Assembly: GCF_030160115.1 (NCBI RefSeq)
Contig: NZ_BSNS01000024.1
Span: 550,899-614,898, forward strand
DNA: 64,000 nt
Origin: Devosia nitrariae
GTDB lineage: Bacteria > Pseudomonadota > Alphaproteobacteria > Rhizobiales > Devosiaceae
Reading direction: 5' to 3'
Part shown: positions 17,618-25,683 of the stretch, piece after piece
Layout: every line of letters starts with the position of its first letter
Position numbering within the stretch: the first letter of the stretch is position 1
Program-made: the position numbers and the translations under genes
The notes under the pieces: model-generated
What the model was told of the DNA's origin: nothing
Databases searched by the model: none
What the model saw: only the letters and a program-made list of their open reading frames with translations

Positions 17618-18535
17618 ATGCTCAATCGACTGATCGTGGGAAGCAGCGCTGTCATCGGTCTTTGCCTTGCCACCATGCTTGCTGCCACGGCCGCAGAAAT
17701 CACCCATGCCATGGGCGTGACCGATGTTCCCGACGACCCGCAGCGGGTGGTGATCCTGACCAATGAGGGCACGGAAGCGCTCGTCCATCTCGGCGTCATC
17801 CCCATCGGGGCGGCCCAGTCCTGGGACGGCGACCCCTGGTACGAGCACCTGGCCGAACCGCTTGCCGACACGGTCTCGCTCGGCACTGAGACGGGCATCA
17901 ACCTCGAGCAGGTCGCCGCGCTCGAGCCGGACCTTATCATCGGCACAAGGGTGCGCCAGGAGAAGATCTACGGGCAGCTCTCGGCGATCGCCCCAACGGT
18001 ATTTTCGGAAACCCTTGGCGAGACCTGGCTCGACAACTACCAGTTCTACGGAGAAGTACTGGGCCTTGGCGAACTGGCGGCGGCCAATGTGGGGACGCTG
18101 AAGGCGCGCGCCGCGACATTGGGCAGTTCGCTTGGCGAGGCGATCGACGAGGAAGTGTCGCTGGTGCGGTTCTCACCCGGACGCACCCGCATCTACTATC
18201 GCGGCACCTTTCCCGGTGTCATCCTCGACCTCGTCGGCTTTCCCCGTCCCACGGCGCAGGACCGCGCCGACAGTTTCGAGGAGGTGCAGAAGGAGCGTAT
18301 TGCCGAGATGGCGGGCGACCGCATCTTCTACTTCTCCAACGATCTCAATCCCGAGGATGCCGTCGCCAACCTCGAGGATTGGACGAGTGATCCGCTTTGG
18401 AACAATCTCGAAGCGGTCAAGGCCGGCCGGGCCTACCGGGTCAGCGAGATGATCTGGAACGCGGGAGGCGGCATCCTTTGTGCCCACATGATGCTTGACG
18501 ATATCGCCCGCATCTACGGCGTGCCGGCACCCTGA
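17618..18535 (+). CDS. Iron-siderophore-type binding protein D (pair 2)
   Basis: Tandem paralogue of protein C, 305 residues, 23 bases downstream and surely in the same transcript. The signal peptide is MLNRLIVGSSAVIGLCLATMLAATAA. The mature protein keeps the C-type landmarks (THAMGVTDVPDDPQRVVIL, QSWDGDPWYEHLAE, GDRIFYFSND) and both end YGVPAP. Differences gather in the second half (positions 200-260), where ligand contacts may differ. GGGAG lies eight bases before ATG 17618. The gene is followed by an 18541-18582 hairpin that may stop transcription. Confidence 0.88.
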   Translation: MLNRLIVGSSAVIGLCLATMLAATAAEITHAMGVTDVPDDPQRVVILTNEGTEALVHLGVIPIGAAQSWDGDPWYEHLAEPLADTVSLGTETGINLEQVAALEPDLIIGTRVRQEKIYGQLSAIAPTVFSETLGETWLDNYQFYGEVLGLGELAAANVGTLKARAATLGSSLGEAIDEEVSLVRFSPGRTRIYYRGTFPGVILDLVGFPRPTAQDRADSFEEVQKERIAEMAGDRIFYFSNDLNPEDAVANLEDWTSDPLWNNLEAVKAGRAYRVSEMIWNAGGGILCAHMMLDDIARIYGVPAP

Positions 18536-18540
18536 CCATT

Positions 18541-18648
18541 AGAGCACGAGGCGATTTGATGGAATCAAATCGCTTCGGGCTCTAACCTTCCGTTGTCGCG
18601 GGATTGCTCGCGAAAAACCGGTTCCCACTTTTCGCATCCCGCTCCAGC
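18541..18648. repeat. Palindromic intergenic repeat, family B, copy 1
   Basis: The left half is a hairpin with arms GCGATTTGAT (18551-18560) and ATCAAATCGC (18564-18573) inside AGAGC...GCTCT. The right half holds CGCGAAAAACCGGTTCCCACTTTTCGC, a motif very common between genes in Hyphomicrobiales. It lies between two convergent genes (binding protein D and cfa) and may act as a two-way terminator. Related copies are at 34235-34325 and 44596-44690, with half copies at 31872 and 63697. Confidence 0.72.
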
Positions 18649-18697
18649 AGAAAGGGTGGTCGTTCGACCGCCCTCCCCGATTCGTCTCTTACGGCAC

Positions 18698-19933
18698 TCA
18701 GGCCGGCTTGCGGTATTGGTAGATGCCAACGTCGATCGAGCCTTCGGTGAAGCCTGCCTCGCAATAGCTGAGGTAGTACACCCACTTGCGCTTGAAGTGC
18801 TCGTCGTAGCCGAGCGGCGCGATCATCGGCCAGCGCTCGAGGAAACGTTCGCGCCAGAGCGCAAGGGTTTTGGCGTAGGAGAGGCGGAAATGCTCGGCGT
18901 TCTCGAGCACCAGCCCCACCTTATCGCCAAACTCCTTCATCACCGTCTTGGTCAGCAACATGCCGCCGGGGAAGATGTAGCGCTGGATGAAGTCGGGGCC
19001 GGACTTGTAGCCCTCGAAATCGGCCTCGTTGATGGTGATGGCCTGGATGGCGGCAGTGCCTCCCGGCTTGAGCCGATCATAGAGGGTCTGGAAATAGCCC
19101 GGCCAGTTGTCCTCGCCGACCGCCTCGATCATCTCGATCGAGGCGATGTGGTCGAACTGGCCCTTAGTGTGCCGGTAGTCCTCGAAGACGAGCTCGGCAA
19201 ACGTGTCGAGACCTTGGCTCCGCAACCGCTCCAGCCCGAACTTCAGCTGTTCGGCCGAAAGGGTGATACCGCGCAGCTGCGCCTTATAGTGGCGGGCAAC
19301 GGTCTCGGCGAAGCCGCCCCAACCGCAACCGATCTCGAGGACGGTCGAGCCTTCGGTAATGCCTGCCATGTCGGCCACCCGCCGATATTTGGCAAGTTGC
19401 GCCTCTTCCAGGCTCTGGTCGCCGGAGGTGAAGACCGCCGAGGAATAGGTCATCGACGGGTCGAGCCATTGGCCATAGAAATCATTGCCGAGGTCGTAGT
19501 GCTCGGCGATGTTCTGCTTGGAGCCTTCCAGTGTGTTGCGGCGCGACAGGTGGTAATGCAGGTCGTGGGCCGCCCGGCGGAACATGCCCGGATTGGCCTT
19601 TTCGAACATATCGCGGTTCTGCAGGAAGAAGCGGAACAGCGCTGTCAGGTCGTCGCTCTCTATGTCGCCGTTCATGTAGGCGGCCGCAAATCCGACCGTG
19701 CCCCGCTGCATGGCTTCCGAGAGCACGTTGAAGTTGTTGAGTCGCAGCACAGCGTGCTGACCCGTTGCGGGATTGCCGAGTGTGCGCGTACGCCCGTTCG
19801 GCAAGATAGCGGTCAATGCGCCATGTTTCGGTCTACCGATGAGGCTCACCCCTGCCCATTCCACGAAACGCGCAAAAAGGTGGGTCCAAAGCGATACACC
19901 GCTGCTGGAGTGGTCTACGGCTGTCTTGCTCAT
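18698..19933 (-). CDS. cfa: Cyclopropane-fatty-acyl-phospholipid synthase
   Basis: S-adenosylmethionine-dependent enzyme of 411 residues that adds a methylene group across double bonds of membrane phospholipid acyl chains. The SAM-binding motif VLEIGCGWGG is near residue 195. The CFA-specific stretches HYDLGNDFYGQWLDPSMTYS and IQAITINEADFEGYKSGPDF are present. Residues 1-110 form the usual N-terminal lipid-binding region. The start was placed at ATG 19933 (MSKTAVDHSSSG); an ATG at 19951 adds six residues. The product would be expected in stationary phase or under acid stress, as in other members. Confidence 0.93.
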   Translation of the reverse strand: MSKTAVDHSSSGVSLWTHLFARFVEWAGVSLIGRPKHGALTAILPNGRTRTLGNPATGQHAVLRLNNFNVLSEAMQRGTVGFAAAYMNGDIESDDLTALFRFFLQNRDMFEKANPGMFRRAAHDLHYHLSRRNTLEGSKQNIAEHYDLGNDFYGQWLDPSMTYSSAVFTSGDQSLEEAQLAKYRRVADMAGITEGSTVLEIGCGWGGFAETVARHYKAQLRGITLSAEQLKFGLERLRSQGLDTFAELVFEDYRHTKGQFDHIASIEMIEAVGEDNWPGYFQTLYDRLKPGGTAAIQAITINEADFEGYKSGPDFIQRYIFPGGMLLTKTVMKEFGDKVGLVLENAEHFRLSYAKTLALWRERFLERWPMIAPLGYDEHFKRKWVYYLSYCEAGFTEGSIDVGIYQYRKPA

Positions 19934-20094
19934 ATTGTCGGTGGGTCCCAACTTGCGCGGCCCGGAATTCTGATCCGTTCGCTGTCCGCTGAGTTGCAGG
20001 GTCGACGAAGCGCACCGGACAGCGATTCAGTGCCTTTCCGGTGCAGGCCTCAATAATAGTTTAACTGGCACAATTGGATATGCAAGATGCAGTT

Positions 20095-21882
20095 TCAAGG
20101 GCGGGCGATGTCGACCACCCGCATCTGCACCTGCTCGCGCCCCTGCCAGTGGTCTATACCGAGGGTGCCGGCAACGTGCAGCGGCGGGCCGCCTTCGCCG
20201 CGCAGCAGCGCCTCGCCGATGGCGTTGCCGGCGGCGCGGAAGGCGATGGCCTTGAGGCGGGCGCCGTCCTCGCTGATCAGCGCAAAGCTGACATGGCCAC
20301 CCTTGCCCACGACCTGGGCGAATCGGGCCCGATGGGCCGGAAAAGCGAAGATCGGTGTCGGGTTGCCCGCGCCGAACGGCCCTGCCCGTTCCACCTCATG
20401 CACGAGGTCCGGGGTTGCGCCCCGCGCGGTCAGCGCGGCGTCGATCTTGAGCGCGGTGGCGGCGCGCGCCGCGGCGACAGCGTCGGCGAGGCTGGTATTG
20501 AGGTGGGCGCGCAGCGCTGCGAGCTCCCCATTGCGCAGGGTGACGCCAGCCGCCATGGCGTGCCCGCCGCCCTTGACGATGAGCCCTGTCTCGACCGCCT
20601 CGATTACCGCGCGGCCAAGGTCGACGCCGGGCATGGAGCGGCCCGAGCCCGTGCCGGTACCGTCCGGATTGAGGGCAACGGCAACGACGGGCCGCTCGAA
20701 CCGTTCGCGCAGCCGCGCAGCGACCAGCCCGACGATGCCGGCGTGCCAGTTGGCGGAAGCCAGCACCAGAACCGGCGGTCCTTCGCCGGTTCCGATTTCC
20801 GCTTCGGCGGCGGCCACCGCTTCTTCGACCGCCTCGATCTCGATGCGCTGTCGTTCGTTGTTGAGCTCGTCGAGGCGAGCGGCGATCGCCAGCGCCTGGT
20901 GCTCGTCCTCGAGCGTCAGCAAGCGCGCGCCGAGCGCGGCATCGCCGATGCGCCCGCCGGCGTTGATGCGGGGGCCGATCAGGTAGCCGAAATGATAGGG
21001 ATTGACCGGTCCGTTGATTCTGGCGGCAAGGGCAAGGGCGGACATCCCCCGGTTGCGGCCCATGCGGGCGACGTCCAGTCCGCGTACGACGAAGGCACGG
21101 TTGAGCCCGGTCAACGGCACCACGTCGCAGACAGTCGCGAGCCCGACGAGATCAATGAGGCTCATCAGATCCGGCAACTTCGCATCGCCGCGCTGGCGCA
21201 ACAGGCGACTGACAGCCACCAGCACCATGAAGGTGACCCCGGCCGCGCACAGATAGCCGAGCCCGGAAATATCGTCGGGGCGGTTGGGATTGACGAGAGC
21301 CGTCGCCGGGGGCAGCTCATGGTCGGACAGGTGATGATCTATGACCAGCACGTCGGCCCCCCGCGTGCGGGCATGGGCGATGGGAGCATCGCTGGTGGTA
21401 CCGCAGTCGAGGGTGATGATGAGCGTGGCTCCGGCATCGATCAGCTTGTCCATGGCCGCGATGTTGGGCCCGTATCCCTCAAAGATCCGGTCAGGAATAT
21501 GGACCTGCGCCGTCACACCGAAATGCGCCAGGTAACGCGTCATCAGCGCGCAGGAACAGGCGCCGTCGACATCGTAGTCGCCAAACAGCGCCACCTGTTC
21601 GTTGTCGGTGATCGCCTTGACCAGCCGGTCCGCAAGCGCGTCCATGTCGGTCAGTGTCGACGGGTCAGGCATCAGTTCGCGGACCGTCGGCTCGAGAAAG
21701 CGTTCCGCCTCCTCGATGCCGACGCCGCGTGCCGCAACGATCCGGGCGAGGATTTCGGAAAGCCCGGTTCGCTGGCCGATAGCTGTGGCGATGCGTCCGG
21801 TCGCACCATCGAGGCGGTCGATCCAGGCCCTGCCGGTGACCGAGGCCCTGACGTCGAGAAATTGGCGAGGCGTATCGAGCAT
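20095..21882 (-). CDS. recJ: Single-stranded-DNA-specific exonuclease RecJ
   Basis: 5'-to-3' single-strand exonuclease of 595 residues used in recombination and mismatch repair. DHH-family motifs are clear: GDYDVDGA at 101-108, DCGTTS near 155, and VIDHHLSD near 180. The DHHA1 domain follows with GGHAMAAGVTL near 425, and a C-terminal OB domain ends the protein. Length fits alphaproteobacterial RecJ. It lies downstream of glpX and hom on the same strand, a gene order kept in many Hyphomicrobiales. Confidence 0.95.
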   Translation of the reverse strand: MLDTPRQFLDVRASVTGRAWIDRLDGATGRIATAIGQRTGLSEILARIVAARGVGIEEAERFLEPTVRELMPDPSTLTDMDALADRLVKAITDNEQVALFGDYDVDGACSCALMTRYLAHFGVTAQVHIPDRIFEGYGPNIAAMDKLIDAGATLIITLDCGTTSDAPIAHARTRGADVLVIDHHLSDHELPPATALVNPNRPDDISGLGYLCAAGVTFMVLVAVSRLLRQRGDAKLPDLMSLIDLVGLATVCDVVPLTGLNRAFVVRGLDVARMGRNRGMSALALAARINGPVNPYHFGYLIGPRINAGGRIGDAALGARLLTLEDEHQALAIAARLDELNNERQRIEIEAVEEAVAAAEAEIGTGEGPPVLVLASANWHAGIVGLVAARLRERFERPVVAVALNPDGTGTGSGRSMPGVDLGRAVIEAVETGLIVKGGGHAMAAGVTLRNGELAALRAHLNTSLADAVAAARAATALKIDAALTARGATPDLVHEVERAGPFGAGNPTPIFAFPAHRARFAQVVGKGGHVSFALISEDGARLKAIAFRAAGNAIGEALLRGEGGPPLHVAGTLGIDHWQGREQVQMRVVDIARP

Positions 21883-21966
21883 GGCGGCAGCTAAGCCCGA
21901 GGCAGGGCCGCGGTCGAGCCCTCCACCGAGCTTAGCTGTGCAAATCTCGCAGTTGCAGCTTGAAGA

Positions 21967-22953
21967 TCAGCGCATGTGTCGGGCGTTCACCCAGCGCATA
22001 GTCTGCGACCAGGAACGCATGACGATGGTGGAGGTCTCGACGCAGTCGCGGCGCAGCTTGACGCCGGGGAGCATATTGCCATCGGTCACGCCGGTCGCCG
22101 CGAACAGCACATCGCCGGCGGCAAGATCGGTGACCTCGTAGATCCTTGCCGGATCCTCGATGCCCATACGCCGGGCGCGGTCGCGCTTTTCGGACGTGTC
22201 GAGGATCAGCTTGCCCTGCATCTGGCCGCCCGTGCAGCGCAACGCCGCGGCGGCCAGCACGCCTTCGGGCGCTCCACCGGAGCCGAGATAGATGTCGATG
22301 CCGGTATCTTCCGTCTGGGCCGCGTGGATGACGCCGGCGATGTCGCCGTCGCTGATAAGCTTGACGGCGACCCCGCAGGACCGCAGCTCGTCGATGAGGG
22401 CGGCGTGGCGCGGGCGGTCGAGGACGCAGGCGGTGACCTCGGAGAGCGGCACGCCTTTGGCCTCGGCAAGTGCACTGACGTTCTCGGTCGCCGTGCGGTC
22501 AACGTGCACGAGGCCGTCGGGATAGCCGGGACCGATGGCAATCTTGTGCATGTAGATGTTGCGGGCAACGTTCAACAGCCTGCCGCGCTCGGCCAGCGCC
22601 AGTACGCAGATCGAATCGGGCTGGTTTTTGGCGCAGAGCGTGACGCCCTCGAGCGGATCGACGGCGATATCGACCTCGGCGCCGCTGCCCGCGCCCACTT
22701 CCTCTCCGATATACAGGGCCTCGACCTCGTCACGCTCTCCCTCGCCGATGACGATGCGGCCCCGGATCGGCACCTTCCCCAGTTCGGCGCACATGGCCTC
22801 GACGGCAGCCTCGTCGGCCGCCTTCTCGTTGCCCTTGCCGCGCCAATAGGCAGCAGCGATGGCGCCGTGCTCGGTCACCCGCACGAGCTCGAGCGTCAGG
22901 CTGCGATCGATATGGGCAGGCGTCCTGTTAGCATCCGCCTTGGTCAGTTTCAT
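21967..22953 (-). CDS. glpX: Class II fructose-1,6-bisphosphatase
   Basis: Gluconeogenic phosphatase of 328 residues that converts fructose 1,6-bisphosphate to fructose 6-phosphate. Class II hallmarks are IVIGEGERDEVEALYIGEEVG (acidic metal site, near 65-85), DIAVDPLEGV near 95, and the glycine-rich LGSGGAPEGVLAAAAL near 205. The protein starts MKLTKADANRTPAHIDRSLTLE as in rhizobial GlpX. GGGAGGAAAGCGGC lies before the start. It sits 61 bases downstream of hom and 84 upstream of recJ. Confidence 0.95.
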   Translation of the reverse strand: MKLTKADANRTPAHIDRSLTLELVRVTEHGAIAAAYWRGKGNEKAADEAAVEAMCAELGKVPIRGRIVIGEGERDEVEALYIGEEVGAGSGAEVDIAVDPLEGVTLCAKNQPDSICVLALAERGRLLNVARNIYMHKIAIGPGYPDGLVHVDRTATENVSALAEAKGVPLSEVTACVLDRPRHAALIDELRSCGVAVKLISDGDIAGVIHAAQTEDTGIDIYLGSGGAPEGVLAAAALRCTGGQMQGKLILDTSEKRDRARRMGIEDPARIYEVTDLAAGDVLFAATGVTDGNMLPGVKLRRDCVETSTIVMRSWSQTMRWVNARHMR

Positions 22954-23014
22954 GCCGCTTTCCTCCCGCCTCGCCGTCCGTCCGACTTTTCCGGCTTAGT
23001 TGCCGGTATGAACG

Positions 23015-24523
23015 CTAGAGCGTTTCGATGCGGATCAGCTGCGGCTGACCGACAATGAACCCGTCCGCGGCAATCAGCGCAAGCGATTCCCGTACGTCCG
23101 CCTCGAGCGTATCCTGGGTCAGAAGCACTACTGTGCGGGTCGGCGTGGTTTCGCCGGCCGGGTCGGTAACATGCAAATCCGGACGCTGTATGACGCTTTC
23201 GATCGAGATCGAGCGTTCGGCCATGCGCGTGGCGATGGCGGCGAGCGCGCCAGGGACGTCCTTGGCATTGAGACGGATATAGTAGCCGCCCTCGTGGGCG
23301 CGCATGGGTGCGGCCTTATAGGGCAGGAGTTCGGCGCTCGGCACGCCGAGCGGCGGCACCTTGGTCCCCCGGGCGATGTCGAGGATGTCCGAAAGGACCG
23401 AAGAGGCGGTCGGCGGGCCGCCGGCGCCGGGACCGGCGAGCAGCAGTTCATGCACGTGGTCGGTCTCGAGGGCGACCGCATTCATCACCCCATCGACGCC
23501 CGCGATGGCGCTGCCCTTGGGCACGAGCGTCGGGTGCACCCGCTGCTCGATGCCGCCGTCGGAGCGCTGGGCTATGCCGAGGAGCTTGATCTTATAGCCG
23601 AGATCGGCGGCAACCTTGATGTCGGCCTGGGTGATCCGGGTGATTCCCTCGACATGTATCCTGTCGGGTGCGATCTCGTAACCGAAGCAGAGCGTTGCCA
23701 GGATCGCCAGCTTATGGGCGGTGTCGAACCCCTCGACGTCAAAGGTCGGATCGGCTTCGGCATACCCCAATTCCTGCGCGTCCTTGAGGCACTCAGCGAA
23801 AGAGATACCTTCCTCGCCCATGCGGGTAAGGATGTAGTTGCAGGTGCCGTTCATGATGCCGTAGACGCGCTCGATCGAGGCAGAGCCCAGCCCTTCGCGC
23901 AGCGTCTTGATCACCGGGATACCCCCGGCGACCGCTGCCTCGAACCCAAGTTGCGTACCCGCCTCCTCGGCCACCTTGGCCAGGCCCACGCCGTGCTTGG
24001 CAAGCAGCGCCTTGTTGGCCGTCACCACCGGCCGGCCGATCTCCAGAGCAGCCTTGACCGCCGCAAAGGCCGGACCGTCCTCGCCGCCGATCAGCTCGAC
24101 GAAGAGATCGATCTTGTCGGATTTGGCGAGCGCTACCGGATCGTCGAACCATTCAAGACTCGAGATGTCGATGCCCCGGTCGCGTGAGCGCGAGCGCGCG
24201 GCGACGGCCGTCACCACGATCTGCCGGCCGAGCTTGCGGGTCAGTTCCACCCCGTCCTTTTGCAGGATGCGTACCAGCGTCGCACCGACATTGCCGAGTC
24301 CTGCAACCCCGATCCTCAACGGGGCGTCGCTGCCTGCGTCGGCGAATTCCTGCATGGCCTTGAGGATGCGCATGCGCGTGTCCGAGCGCGGCTCGCGACC
24401 CTCGCGCAGGTCGAAAACGAAAAGCGGGTCGCCTGCAATGGTCCGCCCGAACCTGGTCGGTGTCCAACCGCGCGTGGAGATGAAGGACTCGACTGTTTGA
24501 CGAAAGGATTGGATGTCGCTCAT
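23015..24523 (-). CDS. hom: Homoserine dehydrogenase with an extra N-terminal domain
   Basis: NAD(P)-dependent enzyme that reduces aspartate semialdehyde to homoserine for threonine and methionine synthesis. The 502 residues exceed the usual 430-440. The classic enzyme begins near residue 68 (LRIGVAGLGNVG, Rossmann loop at 72-80). Catalytic-region motifs TANKALLAKHG and GIPVIKTLREGL follow, and an ACT domain lies near 415-490. Residues 1-62 (FISTRGWTPTRFGRTIAGDP, then DLREGREPR) resemble a small helix-turn-helix-like protein family common in rhizobia. The frame is continuous from ATG 24523 but its ribosome binding site is weak. ATGs at residues 51 and 57 could give a normal-length enzyme. Confidence 0.9.
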   Translation of the reverse strand: MSDIQSFRQTVESFISTRGWTPTRFGRTIAGDPLFVFDLREGREPRSDTRMRILKAMQEFADAGSDAPLRIGVAGLGNVGATLVRILQKDGVELTRKLGRQIVVTAVAARSRSRDRGIDISSLEWFDDPVALAKSDKIDLFVELIGGEDGPAFAAVKAALEIGRPVVTANKALLAKHGVGLAKVAEEAGTQLGFEAAVAGGIPVIKTLREGLGSASIERVYGIMNGTCNYILTRMGEEGISFAECLKDAQELGYAEADPTFDVEGFDTAHKLAILATLCFGYEIAPDRIHVEGITRITQADIKVAADLGYKIKLLGIAQRSDGGIEQRVHPTLVPKGSAIAGVDGVMNAVALETDHVHELLLAGPGAGGPPTASSVLSDILDIARGTKVPPLGVPSAELLPYKAAPMRAHEGGYYIRLNAKDVPGALAAIATRMAERSISIESVIQRPDLHVTDPAGETTPTRTVVLLTQDTLEADVRESLALIAADGFIVGQPQLIRIETL

Positions 24524-24606
24524 GGCGGCGACACATGCATAGGAAATTGCCTAGCCGTCAATAGGAGTTTGTACAACCGTTGGCATCATAGGGAATGCCC
24601 GTAGGA

Positions 24607-25581
24607 TCAGTTGGTGACGTTGTTTGCGGCTTTGGCCAGCACACTGAGATAGGTCGCAAAGCCCCAGCGCAATGACAGTGCCGACGGTGGTGAGACGGCG
24701 GCGACGTTCTCGGTGCCGACGAGCGCGGCGAGCCCCCCGTTTTGGATCGGCGGATACGTTTGCGCGTAGGGTTTGGCGAGGAATGCGTCGAGCGCGGCCT
24801 CTTCTTCATAATAGGTCACGAAGATGTCCGTCTCGAGCTCATCGAAGAGCTCGTAGCTCAACGAATAGTAGAATTCGCCGTCGCTCGGGGCGAGCGCGGC
24901 GACGCTCGGGGCCATCTTGAGGCCGAGATCGGTAAGGAACTTCATGCGCGCATCGAAGGGCGCGTAGACGGCGATGGAGCCTCCATAGTCATTGGCGCCG
25001 GCGAAGGTGACATCCTTGAGCGCCGGGTATTTCGCCACCTCGCCGTCGAGCCACTGCTCCGTCTCGGCTACCAGAGTCTCGGCCTCCTCCGGCTTGCCTA
25101 TGGCCTTGCCGACGACCCGCGTCACCTCCTGCCAAGGCCTCGACCAGGCCTCGCCCTTATAGGCGATGGTCGGCGCGATGGACGAAAGCAACGCGTACTG
25201 CTCCTGCGTGATCCCCGAATAGGCAGCGATGATGAGATCCGGCGCGAGCGCGGCGATCTGCTCGACGGGCGGCTCGCCCGAGTTGTCGAGCATCATCGGC
25301 TTTGCGGCGCCCATTGCGGCCAGGGCCTCCTCAATCCAGGGCTGGACGCCGTCCTCGCCCCCACCATAGGACTGGAAGGGCATCGCCACCGGAATCACGC
25401 CAAGCGCGATTGCCGCATCCTCATTCCCCCAGCCCCAGGTGACGATGCGCTGCGGCGCACGCTCGAGGATGGTCGCGCCATAGACATGCTCGAGGGTGAC
25501 CGGAAAGGCATTCTCCGCCTGTGCCCCAGCGTTGAGAACGACAACGACGCCTACTGTCGCGAGGCGGCGGAGGAACATCAT
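24607..25581 (-). CDS. Iron-siderophore-type binding protein E (stand-alone)
   Basis: Periplasmic class III binding protein of 324 residues, with the Sec signal MMFLRRLATVGVVVVLNAGAQA. The mature part reads FPVTLEHVYGATILERAPQR followed by WGWGNEDAAIALGV, the pattern of FecB/FepB-type ferric siderophore-binding proteins. No permease or ATPase is adjacent. It lies between alaC and hom, which are normally neighbours, so it looks like an insertion into a conserved block. ATG 25581 has CGGAG upstream. An 18-base perfect palindrome lies 16 bases before the start. Confidence 0.87.
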   Translation of the reverse strand: MMFLRRLATVGVVVVLNAGAQAENAFPVTLEHVYGATILERAPQRIVTWGWGNEDAAIALGVIPVAMPFQSYGGGEDGVQPWIEEALAAMGAAKPMMLDNSGEPPVEQIAALAPDLIIAAYSGITQEQYALLSSIAPTIAYKGEAWSRPWQEVTRVVGKAIGKPEEAETLVAETEQWLDGEVAKYPALKDVTFAGANDYGGSIAVYAPFDARMKFLTDLGLKMAPSVAALAPSDGEFYYSLSYELFDELETDIFVTYYEEEAALDAFLAKPYAQTYPPIQNGGLAALVGTENVAAVSPPSALSLRWGFATYLSVLAKAANNVTN

Positions 25582-25596
25582 GACACACACTCCGTG

Positions 25597-25614
25597 ATGG
25601 ATCGCGCGATCCAT
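25597..25614. promoter_or_regulatory. Perfect 18-base palindrome before binding protein E, candidate operator
   Basis: ATGGATCGCGCGATCCAT reads the same on both strands. It ends 16 bases upstream of the start codon, so a bound protein would block transcription start or early elongation. It does not match the TGA-N9-TCA or ICE patterns seen near the other iron genes. An uncommon regulator or a structured leader is possible. Confidence 0.45.
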
Positions 25615-25683
25615 ACAAAAGCGGAGTCTTGTTGTCATGTATTATTTCACCGCCCTCCCGTGGAGGGCGGCGCGACGCAGGTG

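Noticed and set aside
20074..21894. Plus-strand open frame of about 600 codons opposite recJ
   Set aside because: The recJ frame on the minus strand has all catalytic motifs; the opposite frame has low-complexity, arginine- and glycine-rich sequence typical of antisense shadows.
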